A model generated the notes under the pieces. The model was given only the letters and a program-made list of their open reading frames with translations. It did not search any database and was not told where the DNA came from. Shown here piece by piece: positions 35,541 to 44,456 of a DNA stretch of 64,000 nt (its first letter is position 1; the number at the start of each line of letters is the position of its first letter). The translations under genes were made by a program, and so were the position numbers. Origin of the DNA: an uncultured Methylophilaceae bacterium (GTDB lineage: Bacteria; Pseudomonadota; Gammaproteobacteria; Burkholderiales; Methylophilaceae). The DNA lies in NCBI GenBank assembly GCA_913009235.1, contig CAJVXS010000003.1, positions 107,853-171,852 on the forward strand, given 5' to 3'.

Positions 35541-36734
35541 ATGAAAAGAATTATATTCTTTATAGGTATCATCTATATAGCAACGGCTTGTTCAAAGTCA
35601 GCTATTAACCCAGAACTTGTGGCATGCAATTGTCCATCAGCCGTTAAGAAGTCAACAGAAAAGCCGCCAGTAGACATTTCACCTTATTCGTTATTAAAAC
35701 CAGCGAGTTGGCAAGATTTGGAAGGTTTATTAGAAGATGATGTTGTGGAGGCATGGCCGGCTTGGCTGCAAAGCTGTACGCGCTTGGGTGAGAAAGAAGC
35801 ATGGAAAACAGCCTGTGATGCTGCAAGTGCAATGAATCAACCCAATAGCGCGCGGATTATTGATTATTTATCCAATCACTTTGATGTGTTTCATGCTCAG
35901 AATCAAGATGGCTCTACGACGGGAATGGTAACTGGCTACTATCAACCTTTGTTAAAAGGCAGTCGAAAGCAATCAAAACAGTATCCACATCCTTTATACG
36001 GCGTGCCAGCTGATTTAATTACCGTGGAACTGGCAGATGCGTATCCGCAACTTAAATATAAGCGGGTAAGAGGACGCTTAACAGGTAAGAAACTCATTCC
36101 TTATCGCACCCGTGCAGAAATTGATGTAAATCCATCGCCGTTAGCAGGGAATGAAATTTTTTGGATAGACAATAATATTGATGTCTTCTTTTTACAGATA
36201 CAAGGCTCAGGTGTAGTGCAGTTAGAAAATGGTGAGCAAGTGCAAGTTGGTTATGCCAATCACAATGGCCGCCCTTATCATTCGATTGGACGTTTGCTTG
36301 TTGAACAGGGTGCGCTCACCTTGGAGAAAGCCTCGATGAAAGGAATTAAAAACTGGGCGCTGAATAACCCAGATAAATTACAGCCATTACTCAATAGCAA
36401 TCCTAGTTATGTATTCTTTAGAGAGCTGCCAACAGGATTGTCTGGGCCAATTGGTGCGCTAGGTGTGCCGATTAAGGCGGAACGTAGTATCGCAGTTGAC
36501 CGAAAATTTATCCCACTAGGTGCGCCAATCTTCTTGTCGACAACAGAGCCAAATAGCACAAATCCACTCAGGCGCTTAATGTTGGCGCAAGATACAGGCG
36601 GGGCCATTAAAGGTGGCGTAAGAGCGGATTTATTCTGGGGTGCTGGGGACAAGGCAGGTGCAAAGGCTGGGTCGATGAAGCAGCAAGGAGAGGTTTGGGT
36701 TTTGCTGCCGAAAGGATTTATGCTGCCTCAATGA
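35541..36734 (+). CDS. mltA: Membrane-bound lytic murein transglycosylase A (lipoprotein)
   Basis: This 397-residue enzyme cleaves peptidoglycan glycan strands, leaving 1,6-anhydro-MurNAc ends. A short lipoprotein signal MKRIIFFIGIIYIATAC ends in a lipobox Cys, so it should sit in the outer membrane. GMVTGYYQPLLKGSRK, IFWIDNNIDVFFLQIQGSGVV and the C-terminal 3D-domain pattern LMLAQDTGGAIKGGVRADLFWGAGDKAG contain the catalytic Asp residues of MltA. I placed the start at ATG 35541 because that gives the signal peptide; the in-frame TTG at 35508 would add 11 residues. Confidence 0.94.
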   Translation: MKRIIFFIGIIYIATACSKSAINPELVACNCPSAVKKSTEKPPVDISPYSLLKPASWQDLEGLLEDDVVEAWPAWLQSCTRLGEKEAWKTACDAASAMNQPNSARIIDYLSNHFDVFHAQNQDGSTTGMVTGYYQPLLKGSRKQSKQYPHPLYGVPADLITVELADAYPQLKYKRVRGRLTGKKLIPYRTRAEIDVNPSPLAGNEIFWIDNNIDVFFLQIQGSGVVQLENGEQVQVGYANHNGRPYHSIGRLLVEQGALTLEKASMKGIKNWALNNPDKLQPLLNSNPSYVFFRELPTGLSGPIGALGVPIKAERSIAVDRKFIPLGAPIFLSTTEPNSTNPLRRLMLAQDTGGAIKGGVRADLFWGAGDKAGAKAGSMKQQGEVWVLLPKGFMLPQ

Positions 36735-36827
36735 TTGGCTATGCTGAGATTTATAAATGAGTGGATGATATCAAGACAGCAGCCAATGGTATTCGAAAGT
36801 TTTGTTACTAGCGGATAAGAATTATAG

Positions 36828-36864
36828 GCATTTAAAAAGGCGCTATAAGCGCCTTTTTAAATGC
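36828..36864. terminator. Bidirectional terminator between mltA and pqqA
   Basis: A perfect 17-bp stem (36828-36844 with 36848-36864) around an ATA loop, with A and T runs on its arms, lies between two convergent genes. It can end both mltA from the left and pqqA from the right. Confidence 0.9.
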
Positions 36865-36875
36865 AATAAGAACAA

Positions 36876-36947
36876 TTATTTGTTCATTACGTACATTGTA
36901 ACTTCAAAACCGAAGCGCATTTCAGTAGCTGCTGGTGTTGTCCACAT
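36876..36947 (-). CDS. pqqA: PQQ precursor peptide PqqA (orphan copy)
   Basis: A 23-codon frame encodes a peptide starting MWTTPAATEMRFGFEV and ending TMYVMNK. Glu15 and Tyr19, the two residues joined by PqqE and processed into pyrroloquinoline quinone, stand in the conserved FEVTMY context, and the MWT-P start is also typical. GGAGAA lies just upstream of the ATG. No pqqB, C, D or E is in the window, so this is a stand-alone copy with its own terminator, as is common in methylotrophs that need much PQQ for methanol dehydrogenases (established for the group, not shown here). Confidence 0.93.
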   Translation of the reverse strand: MWTTPAATEMRFGFEVTMYVMNK

Positions 36948-37075
36948 AGTAGTTCTCCTTTTGTTTATATTCGTAAAGCTTATGCATTACGTGCTAAACA
37001 GTTTACTGGGGGGGGCAAAGAAAACTAGTGGCCAATCCACTTAAAATTGGCTCATGATTTTCATTAGATTGCAGC

Positions 37076-39313
37076 TTAAATCTGATGGATGCGCTTGATG
37101 AGCTTTTTCATGCCTTTTCGGCCGATGGTCCGTTTTAGTTTTACTTTTCCATCATATAGCCAAAACCTCAGCTTAATGGGAAGGTTGAGCTGCCGCCCAC
37201 TCAGTGCTAAATACATTTGCATAAAGCGTTGGCGGCCTTCGCCATGTAACTTATGGCAAGCGCGGGTTAAGTCGGCGATTCTGAGTTTGAATGGAATGGA
37301 ATGATTAAAGCTGTGAATGCGAGCAGTATCAATCAGAGAAAATTCAAGCATATTATTTGCGTGAGTATTGATTAAAATATTACCGCCAGAGTAGTCTCTG
37401 AAGTAAATGCCGCGCTTATGCATATTGTGCGAGAACTGTGCAAATTGACGATACAATCCTTCAGGTGTGAGTCCTTTATAAGATGATTCGCCACGTGCAA
37501 AGGCAGAGAATAATTCACCGATCGTGTAATCAGCTGCTACGCGCTCACAAATATAAAAGTTTTGCTTTAATGATGTGTCACCAGCTTTCTCGAAGTAAGC
37601 AATTGGTTGCGCTGTGCCTACCCCGCGTCGTAACAACTCCATTGCCCCATTCCAGCTACGTTTGGCTTTACTTGGCTTGAAGCGGTCTAGAAAGGCTTTA
37701 TGTGGGTACATTTTAGCCGGCTGCTTAATCGCGAGTTGAGCCGCTGTATCTCTTGGATCTTCTATGGCCCAAATGACATTTCTTGCATGCCGTAATGACT
37801 GGTCTTTTTGTGGCGCTATCAAGCTGTCCGGGTGAAGTGCCAACATCAATTGGTTTGCTTCAGTTTTATTTTTGGCCAACAGCAAGCCTGACCAACCATT
37901 TTGATTAAATTTAAAATATTGTACATTTTCAATATGTGCATAAATTGCTAGATTTTTTGCTAAGGTCGGCGTTGGGAATAGTTCAATGTTCCAGTCCCTA
38001 TGCCAACATAAGTAGATAGGTGTTTCATATACAAGTCCAGCATTCTTTTCTAATAGTGCACCATCACGGTTGGTGATTTTAGCGTTATTTAATGTGCTTT
38101 CTGCGTATATATCAGAAAGGTAGGCAACCTTGCCATTAACTGTCCAGGCGAGATGTACTTGCTGCCGTTTGTTATTAAAGTGGTGTACTTCTAGGCCGTC
38201 TGCACTAGCAACCGTCTTAATATACTGTGCGCCGCTTAAATGCTTAAGTAGCGACTGCATGGCATAAAAGCTTGGGTAGCGCTTATATTCATTTGGCACG
38301 CCATCAGCTGATTGATAATGAGCAACACGTTCTAGTGAGGGATATTCTGCATCTGTTAGACCATCGTCAATAAGGCCTTCACGGTTGCAGATAAGGGCGC
38401 CCCAATTCGCTTGTTGTAAAGCCCCTGAGGCAGCCAGCAAGGTAAAGTAGCGTGTTAAGTAATCCGCTTGTTTTTGTTTGCTATTGGTTAACATACGGCC
38501 TATACGATAGATGGCCCAAAATGAGGAAGAAGAGCTAGTTTGGGCTACACCGTAATCTAGGCCAATTTTTTGTAATATTCGCGCTTTCTTGATTAGGTTA
38601 TATTTAAATAATGCCGACCATTTGTACTTGAGTATTCTGTGATCAAAGCGTTCAGGCTCACTTATTCTTTCAACAAAAAGGTTGTCAGTCTGTGTGTCTG
38701 GTAATAAGCTCTCAGTTGCTAATATCTTGAAAATACCAATGGTATAAATCGGTTCAAAATCTTGAATATTTGGCCCAAGCAACTTAATGCCACGGGATTT
38801 CACTTCTTCATGCGCAATTTTCCATGTAGTTAGGAAAGTGTGCAAGGTATAACCAGCCCAGCGCTTGCGGTTAATGGTGTTGCCAATCTCAACCTGTGCG
38901 ACTGCCTCACCATAACGATCGAGTGTCGCCGCTAAAAAGACACGCCAACCTGCTTGTTCAGCAGGGTCATTCATATGTGCCGCTATCTCCGCAGGCGGAA
39001 ACAGGCGTAAAGTGACATTAAACCCTTTTGTAATGAGCGTTTGTAAAAAGCGTGCATTGAAGTTGTCAACGTCATTGTAAGTAAAATCTATACGGACATT
39101 ATTAATACCAAGCGCTTCTAATTGCCCAATAATGTAGTGGTCTAGTTCAATATTTTTATTGGAAGCAACGCACACCCCAAAGAAATTTTCAGGAACCGCA
39201 TGATTTTGCGTGGGGAGGTGCCCGTCTTTAATACGTAAGCCACCTGTTAATATGTACTTAAAACTGTTAGTTATAAGTTGCTTGGCGGATGTGGAAGAGA
39301 ATTGTTTGGTCAT
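37076..39313 (-). CDS. Fusion: glycoside-hydrolase-like TIM-barrel domain plus InaA/WaaP-type LPS kinase domain
   Basis: This 745-residue protein has two parts. Residues 40-400 look like a glycosidase barrel: FFGVCVASN, LEALGINNVRIDFTYNDVDN, VEIGNTINRKRWAGYT near the expected acid/base region (Asn-Thr instead of the usual Asn-Glu), and QANWGALICNREGLIDDG. Residues 560-745 resemble LPS-core heptose/Kdo kinases: WNGAMELLRRGVGTAQPIAYFE, catalytic KRGIYFRDYSGGNILI with Asp and Asn, and LIDTARIHSF. No signal peptide is seen, so the kinase part should act in the cytoplasm. The combined role in lipopolysaccharide or glycolipid maturation is inference. Confidence 0.75.
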   Translation of the reverse strand: MTKQFSSTSAKQLITNSFKYILTGGLRIKDGHLPTQNHAVPENFFGVCVASNKNIELDHYIIGQLEALGINNVRIDFTYNDVDNFNARFLQTLITKGFNVTLRLFPPAEIAAHMNDPAEQAGWRVFLAATLDRYGEAVAQVEIGNTINRKRWAGYTLHTFLTTWKIAHEEVKSRGIKLLGPNIQDFEPIYTIGIFKILATESLLPDTQTDNLFVERISEPERFDHRILKYKWSALFKYNLIKKARILQKIGLDYGVAQTSSSSSFWAIYRIGRMLTNSKQKQADYLTRYFTLLAASGALQQANWGALICNREGLIDDGLTDAEYPSLERVAHYQSADGVPNEYKRYPSFYAMQSLLKHLSGAQYIKTVASADGLEVHHFNNKRQQVHLAWTVNGKVAYLSDIYAESTLNNAKITNRDGALLEKNAGLVYETPIYLCWHRDWNIELFPTPTLAKNLAIYAHIENVQYFKFNQNGWSGLLLAKNKTEANQLMLALHPDSLIAPQKDQSLRHARNVIWAIEDPRDTAAQLAIKQPAKMYPHKAFLDRFKPSKAKRSWNGAMELLRRGVGTAQPIAYFEKAGDTSLKQNFYICERVAADYTIGELFSAFARGESSYKGLTPEGLYRQFAQFSHNMHKRGIYFRDYSGGNILINTHANNMLEFSLIDTARIHSFNHSIPFKLRIADLTRACHKLHGEGRQRFMQMYLALSGRQLNLPIKLRFWLYDGKVKLKRTIGRKGMKKLIKRIHQI

Positions 39314-39443
39314 TAAGGCGGTATTTTAATTGGGAGCTAACCATGTCGAAAGTGTAAGTCATGATTATAAAGCTTATTTGTTATTAGTTTGTTCACTGCG
39401 TTGTTTTTCTTAAGGGTGTATTACTTATCAAAGCGATAAGCAG

Positions 39444-40763
39444 TTAACGTTTTACCCACTTTGCGAAAGCTTTGTAGTATTCAGGCTGACGAACACATAA
39501 GTACATCATGATCAGAGCGCTAAGCAGGGCGGTGATTAAAAAGAGCTGTGGAACATCAAAACCTAAGCTAAATGCCCAAAGAGAGAGTGCGGCAGATGCC
39601 ACCATGAACAGTGCATTCATGATGTTGTTGCCTGCAATCACGCGGGATTGGTGGCTTTTAGCGGCATTAGTCTGGATGAAGGCATATAAAGGAACGATAT
39701 AAAAGCCACCAAAAAGCCCAATGAGTAGCACATCACTTAATAAGTGATGGTGAGAAGCGCTGCCGAAGAAATCGGTATAACCCATAATCAAGGTGGCTTG
39801 AGGAGGTGCAATATGAATGCTGCTGCTAGTAACATACAAGTCAGCTGTAAATAGTGTTAAGCCAATACCACCTAGCATGACTAAGCCAAGCTCCACTTTG
39901 TGTTTTGAAAGTTTTTCACATAGTAATGAGCCCACACCGATACCCAATGAAAAAGTGGATAGCAATAAGATAAAGACACTTTCATCACCAAGCAATGTTA
40001 CTTTAGCGAGGTTAGGTAGCTGGGCTAGTAAGGTTGCACCTAGAAACCAAAACCAAGAAATGCCAATCACAGCTAGCCATAAGGGTTGATGTTGCCAAAT
40101 AAATGTGAGGTTACGTAGCGTCTCTGTGATTGGATTCCAGTTGATTGTTAATAGCGGTGCACCAGCTGGCGTATTTGGAATGCCACGACTCGTCCAGTAG
40201 CCCATTATAGAGAGTGCAATAATACAAATGCTAGTCATAATCGCACTATTGCTTTGCATGGCTAACCAGGCGCCTAATATTTGTCCAAGTAGAATGGCAA
40301 TAAAACTACCCATTTCTAACATGCCATTACCGCCTACCAGCTCTGCATAAGTTAAATTATTCGGTAGGTAAGAGTATTTAACTGGACCAAATATAGTTGA
40401 GTGAGTGCCCATCAGAAAGAGAGCGGTCGATAATAAAAGTATGTTTTGCAACAAGAAGCCCGTGCTAGCAAATAGCATAATGAGAATCTCAAATGCTTTA
40501 ATCACGCGGATGAGTTTTGATTTTTCAAACTTATCCGCAATTTGACCAGCCGTAGCCGAGAATAGAAAAAATGGCAGGATAAACAATCCGGGCAATAAAG
40601 TGGCCATGGTAGCACCATCAATAGTTGTTAGCTGGCTAGTACGAAAAGCAACCAAAGTAATGAGTGCCGTCTTAAATACATTATCGTTAAAGGCACCTAA
40701 AAACTGTGTAAAAAACAGTGGGCGGAAACGTTGTTCTTTTAATAGTTGAAATTGATTGCTCAT
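39444..40763 (-). CDS. LplT-like major facilitator transporter
   Basis: This 439-residue protein with about twelve helices begins RFRPLFFTQFLGAFNDNVFKTALITLV, the signature of the lysophospholipid transporter group (LplT and the transporter half of LplT-Aas fusions). It also has GTHSTIFGPVKYSYLPN and ELVGGNGMLEMGSFIAILLGQILG. It would flip lysophospholipids inward for re-acylation. No acyltransferase domain is fused and no aas gene is adjacent, so the partner would be elsewhere. Confidence 0.82.
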   Translation of the reverse strand: MSNQFQLLKEQRFRPLFFTQFLGAFNDNVFKTALITLVAFRTSQLTTIDGATMATLLPGLFILPFFLFSATAGQIADKFEKSKLIRVIKAFEILIMLFASTGFLLQNILLLSTALFLMGTHSTIFGPVKYSYLPNNLTYAELVGGNGMLEMGSFIAILLGQILGAWLAMQSNSAIMTSICIIALSIMGYWTSRGIPNTPAGAPLLTINWNPITETLRNLTFIWQHQPLWLAVIGISWFWFLGATLLAQLPNLAKVTLLGDESVFILLLSTFSLGIGVGSLLCEKLSKHKVELGLVMLGGIGLTLFTADLYVTSSSIHIAPPQATLIMGYTDFFGSASHHHLLSDVLLIGLFGGFYIVPLYAFIQTNAAKSHQSRVIAGNNIMNALFMVASAALSLWAFSLGFDVPQLFLITALLSALIMMYLCVRQPEYYKAFAKWVKR

Positions 40764-41093
40764 GAGTGGCAGCCAGTGGTTATTAATTTAATGAGTAGAA
40801 AGATCAAAAACATGTTGTTAGGTTTTTCAGTGACTGATCTGCTCATGATAGCAATTCTGCCACCTTTCTATAAGTTAAAGTCAACCGCTAATTGGTTGTA
40901 TGTATAGACCAAGTGCAAAGTGTATTCAGTGCATCAAGCATTGTTTGGTTGGGTTTGACTTCCTCTTGAGGAAAGACATCTAAAACCCCAGCTTATCAGC
41001 AGCAGATAAATTATCGTAATAATCTCCGAACTTGCTGATTTACCGTACAAAAGCCGAGATCACACCAAAATACTTTTTTTAAAAGTGGATGTA
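40764..41093. other. Intergenic region between the LplT-like gene and the amtB terminator
   Basis: No credible ORF is seen on either strand. The left part should contain the promoter of the minus-strand transporter gene. A small inverted repeat (TTCCTC TT GAGGAA, 40960-40973) is present but its loop is too short to be a normal hairpin. I see nothing else. Confidence 0.5.
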
Positions 41094-41120
41094 AAAACGG
41101 CCCGCAAAGCGAGCCGTTTT
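41094..41120 (-). terminator. Terminator of the porin-glnK-amtB operon
   Basis: AAAACGGCCCGC and GCGAGCCGTTTT pair around AAA with one mismatch, and on the minus strand the stem ends in a T run. It lies about 33 bases beyond the amtB stop. Confidence 0.8.
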
Positions 41121-41153
41121 AATTACATTACTTACTTGAAAGTACTTACTCAG

Positions 41154-42551
41154 TTAGTTTGAGTATGCACGCTCACCATGGTAAGCCGTATCAAGACCTG
41201 TACGCTCTTCATCTTCTGAAACGCGCAGACCGATAACGATATCAACCAATTTGTATGCGATGAATGCAACTACACCAGACCATACAATTGTGATTAAGAC
41301 GCCTTCGCCTTGAATCATGACTTGCTCAATAATCGTAGTATCCATGCCAATGCCACCTAAGCTAGCATGAGTAAACACACCCGTTAGTAATGCACCAACA
41401 ATACCGCCAATACCGTGAACACCAAATACATCTAGTGAGTCATCAGCACCAAGAATTTTCTTAAGGCCAGTAACACCCCATAGACATAAGAAACCACCAG
41501 CGAAACCGATAATGATTGCGCCCATAGGGCCAACTGAACCACAAGCCGGTGTAATGGCAACTAAACCAGAAACAGCGCCACTTGCAGCACCAAGCATAGA
41601 AGCTTTACCGCGAGTCATTGCTTCAGCCATTGTCCATGCTAATACAGCAGCAGCAGTCGCTAATAATGTATTGATGAAAGCTAAGCCAGCACCACCAGTT
41701 GCTTCTAAGTTAGAGCCAGCATTAAAGCCGAACCAGCCTACCCATAGTAATGATGCACCAACCATTGTCATTGTTAATGAGTGTGGTGTGAATGCTTCTT
41801 TACCGTAACCGAGACGTTTGCCGACCATGTAAGCACCAACTAAACCAGCAACACCAGCGTTTATGTGTACAACAGTACCGCCAGCGAAGTCCAATGCACC
41901 TTTGTCCAATAGATAGCCACCAGTGCCCCAAACCATATGTGCGATAGGGATGTAGCTGAATGTGAACCAGATGAGAGAGAACAACAACACCGCGCTGAAC
42001 TTCATGCGCTCTGCATATGAACCAACAATTAGTGCGCAAGTAATACCAGCAAATGTACATTGGAATGCGATGAAAATCATTTCTGGAATCATCACGCCGT
42101 CAGTAAAGGTTGCCGCTAGTGAATCCATTGTCACGCCAGATAAGAATAATTTACCTAGGTCACCATAGATAAGACCCTCACCACTACCAAATGCCAAGCT
42201 ATAACCATAGACTGCCCAAGCCACTGAAATCAGTGAGAAGACAACTAATACTTGCATTAAGATAGAAAGCATATTTTTGCTACGAACTAAACCACCGTAG
42301 AATAATGCTAAGCCAGGCACTGTCATTAAGATAACCAGCAAAGTAGCTACCATCATCCACGCAGTATCACCTTTATCAACTGTTGGCGCAGCTTCAGCTT
42401 CTGCAGCAATCGCTTCAACTGGCGTATCCATTTCAGCAGCAGCTAATTGGATTACTTCAGCTGGTGCTACTTCAGCATAACTAATGCTACTTGTTAATGC
42501 ACCTGCACCCATCAAGGTGACAAGTGATAATATCGATAATAATTTTTTCAT
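41154..42551 (-). CDS. amtB: Ammonium transporter AmtB
   Basis: This 465-residue channel has a signal peptide (KKLLSILSLVTLMGAGALTSSISYA) and eleven transmembrane helices. The twin pore histidines are visible in GGTVVHINAGVAGLVGAYM and DVFGVHGIGGIVGALLTG; the Phe gate region and FNAGSNLEATGGAGLAFINTLLA are also typical. The C-terminal cytoplasmic tail VIGLRVSEDEERTGLDTAYHGERAY is where GlnK binds to close the channel. It lies 11 bases after glnK in one operon under an apparent sigma-54 promoter, so it should be made under nitrogen limitation. Confidence 0.96.
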   Translation of the reverse strand: MKKLLSILSLVTLMGAGALTSSISYAEVAPAEVIQLAAAEMDTPVEAIAAEAEAAPTVDKGDTAWMMVATLLVILMTVPGLALFYGGLVRSKNMLSILMQVLVVFSLISVAWAVYGYSLAFGSGEGLIYGDLGKLFLSGVTMDSLAATFTDGVMIPEMIFIAFQCTFAGITCALIVGSYAERMKFSAVLLFSLIWFTFSYIPIAHMVWGTGGYLLDKGALDFAGGTVVHINAGVAGLVGAYMVGKRLGYGKEAFTPHSLTMTMVGASLLWVGWFGFNAGSNLEATGGAGLAFINTLLATAAAVLAWTMAEAMTRGKASMLGAASGAVSGLVAITPACGSVGPMGAIIIGFAGGFLCLWGVTGLKKILGADDSLDVFGVHGIGGIVGALLTGVFTHASLGGIGMDTTIIEQVMIQGEGVLITIVWSGVVAFIAYKLVDIVIGLRVSEDEERTGLDTAYHGERAYSN

Positions 42552-42562
42552 TTTATTGCCCC

Positions 42563-42931
<369 letters not shown>

Positions 42932-42963
42932 TTATCCTACCACTGCTAGCGGTGGTAGGATAA
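42932..42963 (-). repeat. Stable hairpin between the TorF porin and glnK genes
   Basis: TTATCCTACC at 42932-42941 and GGTAGGATAA at 42954-42963 form the outer part of a near-perfect stem with inner pairing to a CTAG centre. It begins inside the last codons of the porin gene. No T run follows on the minus strand, so it is more likely an mRNA-stabilising or processing hairpin than a full terminator. Confidence 0.6.
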
Positions 42964-42964
42964 T

Positions 42965-43846
42965 TTAGAATGCGCGACTTACTGTGAAAGTGAAACGGTC
43001 ATCAGCCAAGTCCGCAACTTCTGCTCTACCGTTAAAGCTTGAACCACCCCAGCCTTTCTCAGACCAGTAGCCGCTGTCACTAGCCCCGACATAAGCAAGT
43101 TCAGCACCCCAGCCTTCGGAGCCAGCTAAAGAGAATGATTTAGCAAGAGCAAGTTTATAATCTGTATAGTCAAGATTATCTTCACCGTTTGGCGTTGTAG
43201 CAGCAATAGAAGCTGCAAGTTTCGCTTTTACGTTTAAATGACCAACATGACCACTAATAGACCAGCCATCACCTAATGGAAACTCAGCATTTAATTCAAC
43301 ATAAGTTGAGAATCTGGTGTCATCAGTGTAGCCAGTATCTTCCTCAAGACCAAACCAGTTACCTAGAGTTGTTGATACTTGGCCGCTGACATAGCCATAT
43401 GAAAGGCCGAAGTTAGCTTCGTATGTATTCCAATCATTATCAGATACGGGTGTTGTAAGATCCGCTTTTGTACAAGCTGTACAATCAGCCCATCGACCGC
43501 CTGGGTATGTGTAGCCAATAACGCCCACTGAATAGCCAACGCCTGAATCACCGATTTCACCACCGTAACCAGCATAGATATCAAGCTCCATGTTTGCATC
43601 TGGGAAAGTATCAGATGATATGTTAGAAGCCCAAACACCAGCAGAAAATCCTGAGCTGTGCTCGGCGTCAAAACCACCTTGGATAGCAGTTTTATGGTAG
43701 GTTTGTGAAAGACCACGGACATAGTAATCGGAAGTTAATGCGGTGTTTGCGCTGAATGCCCAGTCAGATGCTTCTTCTGTAGAAAAAGCAGCGGTAGGTA
43801 AAGCCAGTGCCATCAAAATGGCAATAGATATTGATTGTTTCTGCAT
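42965..43846 (-). CDS. TorF-family putative outer-membrane porin
   Basis: This 293-residue protein has a signal peptide (SISIAILMALALPTAAFS) followed by FSANTALTSDYYVRGLSQTYHKTAIQGGFDAEHSSGFSAGVWASNI, the hallmark of the TIGR02001/Gcw_chp (TorF) family. The rest is beta-strand-rich and ends in Phe, as outer-membrane barrels do. Its place in front of glnK-amtB, under the same sigma-54 promoter, suggests uptake of ammonium or a small nitrogen compound through the outer membrane. Confidence 0.85.
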   Translation of the reverse strand: MQKQSISIAILMALALPTAAFSTEEASDWAFSANTALTSDYYVRGLSQTYHKTAIQGGFDAEHSSGFSAGVWASNISSDTFPDANMELDIYAGYGGEIGDSGVGYSVGVIGYTYPGGRWADCTACTKADLTTPVSDNDWNTYEANFGLSYGYVSGQVSTTLGNWFGLEEDTGYTDDTRFSTYVELNAEFPLGDGWSISGHVGHLNVKAKLAASIAATTPNGEDNLDYTDYKLALAKSFSLAGSEGWGAELAYVGASDSGYWSEKGWGGSSFNGRAEVADLADDRFTFTVSRAF

Positions 43847-43906
43847 TGCGTACTCCTTTAAAAAATTTTATTTTATGAAATTCCCTGCTACACTTAAAAT
43901 ATGTAA

Positions 43907-43921
43907 GCAATTGTCATGCCA
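43907..43921 (-). promoter_or_regulatory. Sigma-54 (RpoN) promoter of porin-glnK-amtB
   Basis: On the minus strand TGGCATGACAATTGC matches the -24/-12 consensus TGGCAC-N5-TTGC, with GG and GC separated by exactly 10 bases. It lies about 60 bases before the porin ATG. No clear NtrC site (TGCACC-N5-GGTGCA) is seen in the short gap upstream, so the enhancer may lie inside ubiK or be degenerate. Confidence 0.82.
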
Positions 43922-44014
43922 AAAAAATGTGTTAAAAATAATGGCATAGGATATTGTTTGGATTCATTTTTAGGATTGGCTAACTAAAATGTTGGCCATA
44001 TGAAGGAGCATGCT

Positions 44015-44263
44015 ATGCTAAAGGCGATAGTACTGAGCGATTTGTCTATAAAGATCAAGGAGGTAGTTGCATCATCTCCGTTAGGGGATGCAGAAAAAAA
44101 TATTTACGCCCTATTACGGGGCGCATTCACTAAAATGGAGCTTGTTTCGCGTGAGGAGTTTGATGTGCAGTCAGAAGTGTTACGTGGTGCTCGTGAACAA
44201 TTAACGTTATGCGAAGAAAAGCTAGCTAAGTTAGAGTTGTTGTTAAAAAAACAAATAAGCTAA
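44015..44263 (+). CDS. ubiK: Ubiquinone biosynthesis accessory factor UbiK
   Basis: This 82-residue protein of the UbiK/YqiC (former DUF526) family has an N-terminal helix, SPLGDAEKNIYALLRGAFTKMELVSREEFDVQSEVL, which is the conserved core, and a C-terminal coiled coil (LRGAREQLTLCEEKLAKLELLLKK). UbiK assists the aerobic ubiquinone assembly complex with UbiJ. AAGGAG at 44003-44008 fits the ATG at 44015, not the in-frame ATG at 44000. Confidence 0.88.
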   Translation: MLKAIVLSDLSIKIKEVVASSPLGDAEKNIYALLRGAFTKMELVSREEFDVQSEVLRGAREQLTLCEEKLAKLELLLKKQIS

Positions 44264-44456
44264 AAATAAGTAAAATGTAAGTAGTAGAGTAATGTAACAA
44301 TTGACCGAATAAAACTAAAATAACAACTTAGAAATAACTTCTAAGAAGAATAATGCATTTAGTTGTTTTATATAGCCTTGCAGTATCGACGTGGGGATGG
44401 TTAAGAGATAAGGCTATGCGTGATAAAATGTCGGATTATTCATTTTAGTGTTTGTT

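Noticed and set aside
44264..44456. Possible SAH or cobalamin riboswitch upstream of metH
   Set aside because: I found neither the B12-box pattern nor the SAH riboswitch core; only a weak CGAC/GTCG pairing is present.
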